Of a DNA stretch of 53,262 bases, positions 31,980 through 40,473 are shown piece by piece. Each line of letters opens with the position of its first letter. Position 1 is the first letter of the stretch. The DNA lies in assembly GCF_002224125.1 (NCBI RefSeq), contig NZ_NCSM01000012.1, forward strand, positions 1-53,262. Direction: 5' to 3'. The notes under the pieces are model-generated. The model did not search any database. It was not told the origin of the DNA and saw only the letters and a list, made by a program, of their open reading frames with translations. This stretch comes from Streptomyces sp. NBS 14/10 (GTDB lineage: Bacteria > Actinomycetota > Actinomycetes > Streptomycetales > Streptomycetaceae). The position numbers and the translations under genes were made by a program.

Positions 31980-33481
31980 TGCACTGCCTGGTTCATCAGC
32001 TGGTCCGACATCACGTTGATGAAGTCGTCGTGGTCGGTGACCGGCTTGTGCAACTGCTCGGGGAAGCCGTCGACCGCGAAGGTCTCACCCGCCGGGACCT
32101 CATAGGTGATCTTGTTCACCAGCTGGGGGATCGCCTGGAAGCCGTTGGGGCAGGAGCCGTCCTCCTGGGCGAAGGCGACGTGGTCACGGTGGTTGGCGCT
32201 GTCGATGTTCTTGCCGTCCCAGCAGCTCTGGAAGGCGAAGCTGCGCACCACGTCGCTGCCCTGCGGGCAGATCGGGTACTTGTCGGTCAGCTGGCGGTCC
32301 TCGAAGCCGGTGCAGCTCCAGTGGGCGTTGGCGTTGGCGGTGCCGTTGGTGAACGCCTTGGCGTCACCGGTGATGATCCGCAGGAACTTGGGCATCGCGG
32401 TGACCTTGCCGACCGGGCTGCCCTTGAACTCGATCGTGGCGCTCTTGGGGGTGAGGATCTTGCCGACGTTCCCCTCGAGGCCACCGCCGAGCTGGTTGGC
32501 GTCCTTCTCCTGGGTGCCGTCCTGGACCCGGACCACCGGCCAGTAGTACGTGGACTGGTCGCCGTTGGTGCAGGTGGTCTCGCCCGCGGCCAGGCTGTCG
32601 TTGGTGGAGTTGGCGCTCGTGGTCTTGTTGCCCACGTAGTCGTGGGTGTGGTGGGCGCCGTTGCCCACACCGGGCGCCACGATCACGTTGTCGCTGTTGC
32701 GGATGCCCTGCTCGTTGACACCGCACTCCGAGACGAAGGTGCCCTTGGACGCGTTGCCCTGGTTCTGCGGCTCCTTGACGTTGGGCTGCACCTTCGTGAT
32801 GTCGACGAAGTCGTCGGGGGAGGGGCCGTTGCCCTGCTGCCCGCCGTTGCCGCCCTGCTGCCCGCCGCCCTGCTGGCCACCTTGCTGGCCGCCGCCCTGC
32901 TGCTGGCCATCGCCCTGCTGGCCGCCGCCTTGCTGGCCGCCTTGCTGGCCGCCACCCTGCTGTTGGCCGCCACCTTGCTGGTTGCCCTGCTGGCCGCCGC
33001 CCTGCTGCTGGTTGCCGCCCTGACCGCCCCGGCCCTGCCCGGCGAAGTTGGTCTGCATCTTGCAAGCGCTCATCTGCTCAAGACCCGCGGGGCGTTGGGC
33101 GCTGCGACTGATGGCGGTCCCGATACGGTCCAAGGTGGCCGTGCGCTGCTGCTGGAGCGTGGTGAGCACGGAGTCCGTGCCCGCCTCCTTGTTCGCCATG
33201 CGCTGGTATGCCTTGGCCACCTGGGAGTCGAGCTCGGCCAGGTTCCTGTCGACCTCGGTGCGGGCCTGGCGGGGCACGTCGTTGAGCTTCTGGCCCACGT
33301 CGGGGCAGCTGATCGTGCCCGCCGTCGCCGACAGCGTCCGCTCCTCGCCGGAGCTCTTGTCGCCGCTCGCGGACGCGTTCGCCGCGATGATGGCCGCGCC
33401 GCCACCGCCGAGCGCCAGCGCGGCCACGATGGCCACGGTCTTGTTCGTGAAACGCCCGCGTTTATGGGTCTGTTGCCTCAT
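31949..33481 (-). CDS. Secreted DUF1996 protein with Gly/Gln-rich linker
   Basis: A 510-residue exported protein. A Sec signal ([19 protein letters not shown], cleavage near ANASA) precedes a helical segment (about 45-150), then about 75 residues of Gly/Gln repeats (units such as QQGGGQQGG), then the DUF1996 domain with conserved [36 protein letters not shown] and six or more cysteines. DUF1996 is common in fungi and actinobacteria and has no firm function; the His/Asp residues suggest metal or polysaccharide binding. Start ATG 33481 lies 13 bp after the DUF4142 gene. The Gln/Gly linker resembles low-complexity disordered regions. Confidence 0.85.
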   Translation of the reverse strand: MRQQTHKRGRFTNKTVAIVAALALGGGGAAIIAANASASGDKSSGEERTLSATAGTISCPDVGQKLNDVPRQARTEVDRNLAELDSQVAKAYQRMANKEAGTDSVLTTLQQQRTATLDRIGTAISRSAQRPAGLEQMSACKMQTNFAGQGRGGQGGNQQQGGGQQGNQQGGGQQQGGGQQGGQQGGGQQGDGQQQGGGQQGGQQGGGQQGGNGGQQGNGPSPDDFVDITKVQPNVKEPQNQGNASKGTFVSECGVNEQGIRNSDNVIVAPGVGNGAHHTHDYVGNKTTSANSTNDSLAAGETTCTNGDQSTYYWPVVRVQDGTQEKDANQLGGGLEGNVGKILTPKSATIEFKGSPVGKVTAMPKFLRIITGDAKAFTNGTANANAHWSCTGFEDRQLTDKYPICPQGSDVVRSFAFQSCWDGKNIDSANHRDHVAFAQEDGSCPNGFQAIPQLVNKITYEVPAGETFAVDGFPEQLHKPVTDHDDFINVMSDQLMNQAVQCINSGQKCG

Positions 33482-33494
33482 GAGATCACTTCAC

Positions 33495-34139
33495 CTATTT
33501 GTTGAGGGCCTCGAAGTCGACAAGTCCGGTGTCCTCAAGGACCGTGATGTGGTCGAGAACAACGGCGTTGGTCCTTGTCGCGAGGGACCTGACCATGGAG
33601 TTCTGGCTCTGTGCCCGCACCTGGGCCACCAGGCCGAAGACCTTCCCGTGCGCGGCGCGCAGGCGGTTGGCGAACACACGCTGGAACTCGGCTGGTGAGG
33701 CGGCGTTGGTCATTTCGTTGAGCCAGCCCTGCTGCTGCTCATTGGGCTGGGTGGGCAGGTCGATGGCAAGAGCCTGGCCCACCTCGTTCGATCGACGGTC
33801 CAGCTCGGTGTGGCCCTCGATGAGGTGTTCGCCCGCGGTCTTCACGGCGTCGGTGTTGCCACGCTCCTGCGCCATGCGTCCCGAGGGGAGCTCCCACAGG
33901 CCGGCGAGCTTGACCTTGCGGACGAAGTCCCTGTCGACCGCGGTGAGCGGTCCGTATTGCGTACTGATGGTTCCTTTGCCGTCGTCGATGACCCCGCTCG
34001 GGAGCGCCGCGGCGCTGCTTTCGCCGAACAGGCTCACGGGGATGAGCAGTGCCGCGAGCGTCATGGCGAGCGCACCGATGATGAGCCCGGTCCCGATCGT
34101 GCGGCTGGAAGCAATGGATCTGCTGATGACTGATCGCAC
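33495..34139 (-). CDS. Exported DUF4142 (ferritin-like helical) protein
   Basis: A 214-residue protein starting at GTG 34139, four bases after AAGGAGGG. One N-terminal hydrophobic helix (GTGLIIGALAMTLAALLIPVS) acts as signal or anchor. The rest is helical and matches DUF4142: LTAVDRDFVRKVKLAGLWELPSGRMAQ, then EHLIEGHTELDRRSNEVGQAL. This family has a ferritin-like four-helix fold and often appears in envelope stress loci. It is the first gene of an apparent three-gene operon with the DUF1996 protein and the sigma factor. Confidence 0.85.
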   Translation of the reverse strand: MRSVISRSIASSRTIGTGLIIGALAMTLAALLIPVSLFGESSAAALPSGVIDDGKGTISTQYGPLTAVDRDFVRKVKLAGLWELPSGRMAQERGNTDAVKTAGEHLIEGHTELDRRSNEVGQALAIDLPTQPNEQQQGWLNEMTNAASPAEFQRVFANRLRAAHGKVFGLVAQVRAQSQNSMVRSLATRTNAVVLDHITVLEDTGLVDFEALNK

Positions 34140-34270
34140 AGCGCCCTCCTTGGTTCGGAGTGACACCGGACGCTAGTGCCTGGTGTGGGCCGGGAGTGGA
34201 GAGCTCATCACCAATGAATAAAGACCTGACAGCGATCGCTACTTGCTGGTACTCTGCCGAACTGTTTTAT

Positions 34271-34326
34271 GTCCCGCCCCCTGAGCTGGTGCTTTACGTC
34301 CGCTTTGCCCAGTCGGGGGGCGGGAC
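34271..34326. repeat. 11-bp inverted repeat upstream of the DUF4142 operon
   Basis: GTCCCGCCCCC (34271-34281) and GGGGGCGGGAC (34316-34326) are exact inverted copies 34 bases apart. A GGCCGGCGCCGGCC palindrome follows at 34340-34353 next to the lysozyme stop. They may end lysozyme transcription or bind a regulator of the DUF4142 promoter; the AT-rich stretch 34200-34270 probably holds that promoter. Confidence 0.6.
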
Positions 34327-34369
34327 TTGCCCGGTCAGCGGCCGGCGCCGGCCGGGGTTGACGCCGGGC

Positions 34370-35254
34370 TCAGCCCTTGGCGAGGGCCTTCAGTCGCGTC
34401 AGGCTGCCGTTGAACTTGTTGTGGTCACCCACCACCGGCCCGGACGACGTGTACTGCCAGATGGTGTGGGTCTTCCAGCCGGCCGGCAGCGCCCCCGGCG
34501 TCGACGCGTAGCGCGCGAGCCACAGCGGGTTCTTCGTGGCGAACGCGCCGCTGTTGCCGGTGCAGGACTTCCACCAGCTGGTGGTCGTGTAGATCACCGG
34601 GTCGCGCCCGGCGCGCTTCTTGACCCGGGCGCTGAAGTCCTTGATCCAGGTGACCATCTGGGCCTTGGTCTTGCCGTAGCAGGACGCGCCGTACGGGTTG
34701 TACTCGATGTCCAGCACGGGCGGCAGGGTCTTGCCGTCGGCGGACCAGCGGCCGCCGTTGTTCACGAAGTAGTCCGCCTGCGCGGTGCCGCTGGACTTGT
34801 TCGGCAGGGCGAAGTGGTACGCGCCGCGGATCATGCCCTTGTTGGCGGAGCCGTTGTACTGCGAGGCGAACTTGGGGTTCTTGTACGTCGTGCTCTCGGT
34901 GGCCTTGACGTAGGCGAACCGGACGTTCTTGTTCCAGAGCGACGTCCAGTTGACCGTGCCCTGATGGTTGCTGACGTCGACCCCCTCCACCGTGGCGGCC
35001 AACGTGGCCTTGGGGGTCGCCTTGGGGTCGCCGCCCTCGTGCTCGGCGACGGTCGAGCCCATCCAGTCCCGCTCCGGGTGTGCGGGGGCCTGCGCCCGCG
35101 CCGCGCCGGCCTCGGACGCCTCGGTGGTCGAGGCCATGGCGGGCACTAACGAGGCCAGGGCGGCGGTGACCGCGAGGGCCAACCCGCCCATGGCGTAGGG
35201 CGAGCGCAGAGCGGGGCGCTTCCGGTGATCACCCTTGCGGGTCTGTGCGGACAT
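34370..35254 (-). CDS. Secreted GH25 lysozyme (muramidase), TTA-containing
   Basis: A 294-residue glycoside hydrolase family 25 enzyme that cleaves peptidoglycan between MurNAc and GlcNAc. A signal peptide (ALAVTAALASLVPAMAS) is followed by a spacer and the catalytic domain starting at about residue 89 with GVDVSNHQGTVNW. The DxE pair is in VLDIEYNPYG, with YHFALPN and WQYTSSG further on. Leucine 36 in the signal peptide is encoded by TTA (35147-35149), predicting expression only when bldA tRNA is available, for example during development. It is divergent from the small lipoprotein gene. Confidence 0.93.
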   Translation of the reverse strand: MSAQTRKGDHRKRPALRSPYAMGGLALAVTAALASLVPAMASTTEASEAGAARAQAPAHPERDWMGSTVAEHEGGDPKATPKATLAATVEGVDVSNHQGTVNWTSLWNKNVRFAYVKATESTTYKNPKFASQYNGSANKGMIRGAYHFALPNKSSGTAQADYFVNNGGRWSADGKTLPPVLDIEYNPYGASCYGKTKAQMVTWIKDFSARVKKRAGRDPVIYTTTSWWKSCTGNSGAFATKNPLWLARYASTPGALPAGWKTHTIWQYTSSGPVVGDHNKFNGSLTRLKALAKG

Positions 35255-35391
35255 GTCTGCTCCTCCGAACTCGGTGTCACGTGGGGGGAAGTGCGGTCCG
35301 CAGAAGATACGCGCGTAGATCGTGCGGGTGGAAGGGGTGCGCGAAGGAATTCACGGATTCGCTGAACGCCTCGCACGTCGCGTCCGTACCG

Positions 35392-35982
35392 ATGGACGTG
35401 AAGCCCGAGCACGCACCGCGAAGGTGTTCCCCGGAAGACGCCGCCCGTCCGGCCCCCGGCCGCGCCCCGGCCCCGCGCCCCGCGCCATGGGCCGCACCGC
35501 GGCGTCGCCGCGGCCGTATCGGCGCCGGTGCGGTGGTGCCGGCCGTCGCCGCCGTGGCGCTGCTGTCGGCCGGGTGCGGTTCGGACGGCGAGAACGACAA
35601 GGCGTCGATCGGGGAGCGCGGGAAGGCCAAACCGAGCGCGAGCGCCCCGGCCGCCCGGCCGGCCAGCGTTGAGAAGCTGGGCAAGGTCATGGGCTGTAAG
35701 CCGGAGATCACCACGGACGTCGACGACTACCGCCAGGGGGTCTGCCATCTCGGCAAGAAGAACTATGTCTTCCTCAGCTTCGTGGCCGCCAAGGGGCAGC
35801 GGGACTGGCTGGACTACGCGCAGATGTACGGCGGGAGTTTTCTGGTCGGCAACCGCTGGGTCGTCTCGGCGGAGTCCATGGGCTCGCTGAAGGCCGCCCG
35901 GGACAAGCTCGGCGGCGCCATCGAGAAGTCCACCGCGTACAAGTCCTCCCCGTCCGCCTCGAACCCGTCCCCCTCGGGCTGA
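35392..35982 (+). CDS. Small lipoprotein, paralogue of 24969-25520
   Basis: A 196-residue protein starting at ATG 35392 (MDVKPEHAPRR); earlier in-frame starts would give an implausible N-terminus. After a long Arg/Pro-rich cytoplasmic stretch come a hydrophobic segment and a lipobox (LSAGC). The core matches the other lipoprotein: MGCKPEITTDVDDYRQGVC against IGCKANVVTDAEELRQAAC, and YGGSFLVGNRWVVSAES against YGGTYLVGYRWSVTAPS. It has no His-rich tail, ending instead in Ser/Pro repeats. The family is unassigned; the two conserved cysteines could form a disulfide outside the cell. Confidence 0.8.
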   Translation: MDVKPEHAPRRCSPEDAARPAPGRAPAPRPAPWAAPRRRRGRIGAGAVVPAVAAVALLSAGCGSDGENDKASIGERGKAKPSASAPAARPASVEKLGKVMGCKPEITTDVDDYRQGVCHLGKKNYVFLSFVAAKGQRDWLDYAQMYGGSFLVGNRWVVSAESMGSLKAARDKLGGAIEKSTAYKSSPSASNPSPSG

Positions 35983-36020
35983 GGTGACGGCCGGTCTCAC
36001 ACCCTCTCTCCGCCCCTTCT

Positions 36021-36093
36021 CTGTCCCCTTTATATGGGGCCCGATACAAGCGGTCTCACAGGGCCCCATATAGCGGCCCTATATAGGGGACAG
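36021..36093. promoter_or_regulatory. Nested inverted repeats upstream of paaK
   Basis: CTGTCCCC (36021-36028) pairs with GGGGACAG (36086-36093). Within it TATATGGGGCCC (36031-36042) pairs exactly with GGGCCCCATATA (36061-36072). A further perfect palindrome CCCTATATAGGG covers 36077-36088. The dyads could form a cruciform or bind a dimeric regulator, or end transcription from the lipoprotein gene. Confidence 0.7.
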
Positions 36094-36147
36094 AGGGCGG
36101 GCTGAAGGAGGGCGAGGGGCGTCCCTCCCGTGCGCCCGCGCCACCCC

Positions 36148-36210
36148 TTGACAGCCCCGCCGGATACTGGGTTACTTGATCGCGTCGCGCGGTGAAACCG
36201 AATGTTCGGT
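36148..36210 (+). promoter_or_regulatory. Promoter and operator-like dyad of paaK
   Basis: TTGACA (36148-36153) is followed after 18 bp by TTACTT (36172-36177), a fair housekeeping-type promoter. About 20 bp further is the perfect dyad ACCGAATGTTCGGT (36197-36210). Its ACCG-N6-CGGT form resembles the site I recall for the TetR-type phenylacetate repressor PaaR of corynebacteria, and its position just downstream of the promoter suits repression. Confidence 0.55.
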
Positions 36211-36233
36211 CGGTCCATGAGGTGGTGCCAGAC

Positions 36234-37571
36234 ATGACGGTGTCGACGCATACGACGGGCGGCGGGCGCCGACTGGGATCACCACCGCCGACCGAGCTCC
36301 TCGACGCCGCCGAACGGATGGGGCCGGATGAGCTGCGCGAGACCCAGCTCGCCCGGCTGCGGGACACCCTCAGGCGGGTCTACGACCATGTCGAGCCGTA
36401 CCGGGCGAAGTTCCGCGCGGCCGGCGTCGAGCCCGAGGACTGCCGCACGCTCGCGGACCTGGCCCGCTTCCCCCTCACCACCAAGGCCGATCTGCGCGAC
36501 ACCTACCCCTTCGGCCTGCTCGCCGTGGACCGCTCACAGCTGCGCCGCGTCCACGCCTCCAGCGGCACCACCGGCCGCCCCACCGTCGTCGGCTACACCG
36601 CGAACGACCTGTCCATGTGGGCCGAGGTGGTCGCCCGCTCGCTGCGCGCGGCCGGCGGGCGCCCCGGCCAGATGGTGCATGTCTCCTACGGCTACGGCCT
36701 GTTCACCGGCGGCCTCGGCGCCCACTACGGTGCCGAGCGGCTGGGCTGCGCCGTCGTCCCCGCCTCCGGCGGCATGACCGCCCGCCAGGTGCGGATCATC
36801 GAGGACTTCAGGCCCGAGATCATCATGGTCACCCCCTCCTACATGCTCACCCTCCTCGACGAGTTCGAGCGCCAGGGCATCGACCCGCGCACCACCTCCC
36901 TCAAGGTCGGCGTCTTCGGCGCCGAGCCGTGGACCGAGGAGATGCGCCGGGAGATCGAGGAGCGCGCGGACCTGCACGCCGTGGACATCTACGGGCTGTC
37001 CGAGGTGATCGGCCCCGGGGTGGCCCAGGAGTGCGTGGAGACCAAGGACGGGCTGCATGTGTGGGAGGACCACTTCTACCCCGAGATCGTGGACCCGCTC
37101 ACCGACGAGCCGGTGGCCGACGGCGAGGAGGGCGAGCTGGTGCTGACCTCCCTGACCAAGGAGGCCATGCCCGTCATCCGCTACCGCACCCGCGATCTGA
37201 CCCGGCTGCTGCCCGGCACGGCCCGGCCCGCGTTCCGCCGCATCCAGAAGATCACCGGCCGCTGTGACGACATGATCATTGTGCGCGGGGTGAACCTCTT
37301 CCCCAGCCAGATCGAGGAGATCGTGCTGCGCACCCCGGGCGTCGCCCCGCACTTCCAGCTGGTGCTGACCCGGCGCGGCCGGATGGACCAGCTGACCGTA
37401 CAGGCCGAGGCGCGCCCCGGCGCCACGAGCGAGGCGCGCGAGGCCGCCGAGCGGGCCATCGCCCAGGCGGTCAAGGAGGGGGCGGGGCTGACCGTCGAGG
37501 TCGCGGTGGTGGAGCCGGAGTCGCTGGAACGCTCCGTCGGGAAGCTCCGCCGGGTCAAGGACCTGCGCTGA
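36234..37571 (+). CDS. paaK: Phenylacetate-CoA ligase
   Basis: A 445-residue adenylate-forming enzyme that activates phenylacetate with ATP and CoA, the first step of aerobic phenylacetate breakdown. Motifs: ATP loop ASSGTTGRPTVVGYT, VSYGYGLFTGGLG, VFGAEPWTEEMR, DIYGLSEVIGPGVAQEC and the hinge region GRCDDMIIVRGVNLFPSQIE. Start at ATG 36234, preceded by GAGGTGG. The ring-epoxidase genes (paaABCDE) are not beside it, so it is either an orphan or serves a regulon elsewhere. A PaaR-like dyad precedes it. Confidence 0.94.
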   Translation: MTVSTHTTGGGRRLGSPPPTELLDAAERMGPDELRETQLARLRDTLRRVYDHVEPYRAKFRAAGVEPEDCRTLADLARFPLTTKADLRDTYPFGLLAVDRSQLRRVHASSGTTGRPTVVGYTANDLSMWAEVVARSLRAAGGRPGQMVHVSYGYGLFTGGLGAHYGAERLGCAVVPASGGMTARQVRIIEDFRPEIIMVTPSYMLTLLDEFERQGIDPRTTSLKVGVFGAEPWTEEMRREIEERADLHAVDIYGLSEVIGPGVAQECVETKDGLHVWEDHFYPEIVDPLTDEPVADGEEGELVLTSLTKEAMPVIRYRTRDLTRLLPGTARPAFRRIQKITGRCDDMIIVRGVNLFPSQIEEIVLRTPGVAPHFQLVLTRRGRMDQLTVQAEARPGATSEAREAAERAIAQAVKEGAGLTVEVAVVEPESLERSVGKLRRVKDLR

Positions 37572-37598
37572 GGACCCGGCCGGTGGCGGCCCATCAGG

Positions 37599-39386
37599 TC
37601 AGCGCAGATCGCCGCGGAGCGGCACGGTGAAGGGGTCGGCGGAGCGCGAGCGGGTCACATACTGCGGGACCGGGGCCGCGTCGGTGCCGGTGTCCCGTAC
37701 CAGTCCGTAGCGGATCGCCGCGTCCCCGGGCGGCTGCAGGACATCCTGGAGGATCCCCGCCCGGTCCACGGCGGAGACCGCGAGGTTGTAGTCGGCCCAG
37801 TCCTCGTTGAGATGGAGGGTCACGCTGCCGTCGAGGTAGTAGTACTCGTTCTGCCACATCTGCTGCGCGCCCGCCGGCAGGGTGTCGAACCCCGTGGCGG
37901 CGCTGCCCATCCCGGTGTGCGGCCGGTCCGTGGCCCCGGGTATCTGGTCGTCCATACGGCGGCCCCCGCCGGAGGCCACATGGAACAGCCGCCCGCTCAG
38001 CCCGGTCCAGCTGGGCATCCTCAGTTGGCCGGACCGCTCGGCGGGCACTAGCCCCCAGCGGACCCGGACATACCCCTGCCCGGTCAGGGTCACATACTGG
38101 GCGTTGTTGACCATCACATAATTGCCGGGGCTCGGCTGTTCATAGCTGCCGGAACCGGTGATCGGACGCCCCTCCGGCCGCTCCGGCAGCGGACCGGGGC
38201 GGGCGGTGGCCGCCGGGGCCGCGTCGGCCCTGTCGACCACCGTGCCGTACAGCGAGCGCGGAACGGCCGAGGCGGAGGCCGACCGGGAGGACTTGGGCTT
38301 GCGCGACGGCGGCCGGGAGACCGCCTCGCCCACCTCCCCGGTCGGCGCCGCCGCCGACGCCTCGGGTACGACGGGTGCGGAGGACGCCGCGGCGGACGGC
38401 GGACGCCCCGGGTTCGGGGTGGAGCCGGGCCCGGCCTGGACGTACAGGGCGGTGGCGGCGACCGCCAGACCGCCCGCCGCGGCCACCGCCACCACCGGCT
38501 TCGCCGTGGTCTGCGCCAGGAGCTGAGCCAGTTTGCCCCCGGCGGCCTTCGACGCCGCCACCGTGGCTGCCGCCGCTGACGTCCCCGAGGCGAGCTGCCC
38601 CAGCGCGTACGCGGCCAGCCCCGCCGGAAGCGGCACCAGGGCCATGCCCACCAACAGCCCCTCGGCGGGCACCAGATCGGCCGCGGCGAATCCGCACCGC
38701 GGACACTGCCCGATATGGCGGGCCAGGCGCTTGCGCCACAGCGCGGACGGTGTGCCGTGCCACGGCTTCACCAGCGCCGACAGCTCCGGGCAGCGCGGCG
38801 ACGCGCGCAGCGCCCGCACCACGCCCCGGGCGGTGTCCAGCCGGCTCTTGACCCGCTGGACCCGCACCGCGGCGTGTTTCGGGGCGAGTTCACAGGCCGC
38901 CGCGAGCTCGGCGCGGGTCAGCTCGCCCGCGGCCTCCAGCCACCACAGCGACAGCACCTCCCGCTCGTCCCGCTCCAGCCAGCGGGTCGCCTCCACGACC
39001 TCCCGCCGCTGCCCGGACAGCCCGAGCCGCAACACCGTCAGCTCGGCGAAGTCCGCACCGGGATCGGCCACCTCGACGGCCTCCTCCAACTGCCCGGCCC
39101 GCGCCCCCGCCCGCCCCTCGCGCCAGCGCTGACGCACCTGGTTCAGGGCTATCGCCACCAGCCAGGACCGGAACCGCTCCGGGTCGGCCAGGCCCGCCAG
39201 CCCCGTCACCGCCCGCAGCATCGTCTCCTGTACGACGTCATCGACGTCGGCGTGGCCGTCCAGGGCCCGGCCCACCACGTTGTAGACCAGCGGCAGGTAC
39301 TCCTCCAGCAGCTCCGCCAGCGCTCGCTGGTCCCCGGCCCGCGCCGCCGCGACGACCGCGGCGTCCGACTGCTCCTTGGTGCGCAC
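37599..39386 (-). CDS. Membrane-tethered ECF sigma factor with zinc finger and extracellular domain
   Basis: A 595-residue fusion. Residues 1-190 form an ECF sigma factor (region 2: YLPLVYNVVGRALDGHADVDDVVQETMLRAV; region 4: ELTRAELAAACELAPKHAAVR). An anti-sigma-like zinc motif ARHIGQCPRCGF follows near residue 235, then Ala-rich stretches, a transmembrane helix (about 295-315, VVAVAAAGGLAVAATALYV), a Ser/Pro/Ala linker and about 200 residues outside the cell (NYVMVNNAQYVTLTGQG, EYYYLDGSVTLHLNEDW). Such sigma factors probably release the N-terminal part after a signal. Start GTG 39386, with GAGGTGG upstream. It converges on paaK. Confidence 0.88.
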   Translation of the reverse strand: MRTKEQSDAAVVAAARAGDQRALAELLEEYLPLVYNVVGRALDGHADVDDVVQETMLRAVTGLAGLADPERFRSWLVAIALNQVRQRWREGRAGARAGQLEEAVEVADPGADFAELTVLRLGLSGQRREVVEATRWLERDEREVLSLWWLEAAGELTRAELAAACELAPKHAAVRVQRVKSRLDTARGVVRALRASPRCPELSALVKPWHGTPSALWRKRLARHIGQCPRCGFAAADLVPAEGLLVGMALVPLPAGLAAYALGQLASGTSAAAATVAASKAAGGKLAQLLAQTTAKPVVAVAAAGGLAVAATALYVQAGPGSTPNPGRPPSAAASSAPVVPEASAAAPTGEVGEAVSRPPSRKPKSSRSASASAVPRSLYGTVVDRADAAPAATARPGPLPERPEGRPITGSGSYEQPSPGNYVMVNNAQYVTLTGQGYVRVRWGLVPAERSGQLRMPSWTGLSGRLFHVASGGGRRMDDQIPGATDRPHTGMGSAATGFDTLPAGAQQMWQNEYYYLDGSVTLHLNEDWADYNLAVSAVDRAGILQDVLQPPGDAAIRYGLVRDTGTDAAPVPQYVTRSRSADPFTVPLRGDLR

Positions 39387-39430
39387 GCGCCACCTCGCTC
39401 TCTCCCGATCAGGGCCCCATTACGGCCGAC

Positions 39431-39451
39431 CACCCCGGTCATGTCGGGGTG
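39431..39451. terminator. Small hairpin upstream of the sigma and DJ-1 genes
   Basis: CACCCCG (39431-39437) and CGGGGTG (39445-39451) form a 7-bp stem with a 7-base loop in the 204-bp divergent region. It may be an operator or a leader hairpin. Confidence 0.4.
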
Positions 39452-39590
39452 CCCCCCATAGGAGACGGAGCCGCGCGGTCTGGATAACACAAATCCCGGA
39501 AAGCTTCCCGCGCCCCGGAACCCGGCCGAACTCCGGGCCGACTACCTGCTCACCGGCATTTCACCGGAGGACCCGGCCTGGGAGGGATTC

Positions 39591-40388
39591 ATGGCAAGTA
39601 TGGACAACGGCCGCCGCAAACTGCTGAGGGCAGCCGCGGCGGGCAGCCTCGGCGCGGGGCTGACGACGGTCGCGTCGGCCCCGGCCCGCGCCCAGCAGGC
39701 GCGCGAGGAGGACGGCGCCGCGGCCGGCGGGGCGTCCGGGCGGCCGATACGCGTGGCGGTGCTGCTGTACGACGGCTTCACGGCGCTGGACGCCGTCGGC
39801 CCGTACGAGGTGCTGTGCCGCGTCCCCCACGTCTCGGTGACCACGGTGGCCAAGCGGGCCGGGCGGGTGCGCACGGACACCGGGGAGCTGGCGCTGGTGG
39901 CCGAGCGGTCCCTCGACGAGATGCCCCGGGCGGAGGTCGTGCTGGTGCCGGGCGGGGGCGAGCGCGGCACCACGGCCTCGATGGGCGACGAGGCGATCCT
40001 CGGCTGGCTGCGCCGTATGCACGAGCAGACGGTGTGGACCACCTCGGTGTGCACCGGGTCGCTGATCCTGGGCGCCGCCGGACTGCTCCGCGGCCTGCCC
40101 GCCACCACGTTCTGGGCCGCCCGCCCCTCGCTGGCCGATGTGGGCGCCATCGACACACCGGGGCGGTTCATCGAGACGGGGAAGATCATCACCGCCGCGG
40201 GGGTCTCCGCCGGGATCGACATGGGGCTGCACCTCGCCGCACGGCTGTCCGACGAGAACACCGCCAAGGCCATGCAGCTGGCCGTCGAGTACGACCCCGC
40301 CCCGCCGTACGACACCGGCAGCCCCGACAAGGCCGGCCCCGAGCTCCAGCGGCTGGCCCTGAAGCTGCTGGCGGACGCCGCGACATGA
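39591..40388 (+). CDS. Tat-exported DJ-1/PfpI-family protein (isonitrile-hydratase-like)
   Basis: A 265-residue DJ-1/PfpI protein. The nucleophile elbow SVCTGSLILGAAGLL carries the catalytic cysteine. The N-terminal strand VAVLLYDGFTALDAVGPYEVL provides the acidic partner, and the pattern matches isonitrile hydratase (InhA) relatives. Unusually, the N-terminus has a twin-arginine signal (NGRRKLLRAAAAGSLGAG, cleavage near PARA), predicting export; family members are normally cytoplasmic. Start ATG 39591 after GGGAGG. It could detoxify an isonitrile or another electrophile outside the cell; this is inference. Confidence 0.85.
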   Translation: MASMDNGRRKLLRAAAAGSLGAGLTTVASAPARAQQAREEDGAAAGGASGRPIRVAVLLYDGFTALDAVGPYEVLCRVPHVSVTTVAKRAGRVRTDTGELALVAERSLDEMPRAEVVLVPGGGERGTTASMGDEAILGWLRRMHEQTVWTTSVCTGSLILGAAGLLRGLPATTFWAARPSLADVGAIDTPGRFIETGKIITAAGVSAGIDMGLHLAARLSDENTAKAMQLAVEYDPAPPYDTGSPDKAGPELQRLALKLLADAAT

Positions 40389-40410
40389 CGTCCGGCGGCA
40401 TGTGCTGACC

Positions 40411-40460
40411 TGCGGTGACGCATGGTGACGCGCGGTGACGCGCGGTGAGCCGCGGTGCTG
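40411..40460. repeat. 10-bp tandem repeat between DJ-1 and phosphatase genes
   Basis: Five units close to CGCGGTGACG occupy 40411-40460, in the 85-bp gap between the convergent genes. The period is ten, not a codon multiple, as expected outside coding DNA. Confidence 0.75.
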
Positions 40461-40473
40461 TGGGCGGACGCGC

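Noticed and set aside
32646..33023. Plus-strand frame rich in Cys-Trp-Pro-Pro repeats
   Set aside because: It is the complement of the Gly/Gln linker of the DUF1996 gene and has no independent support.
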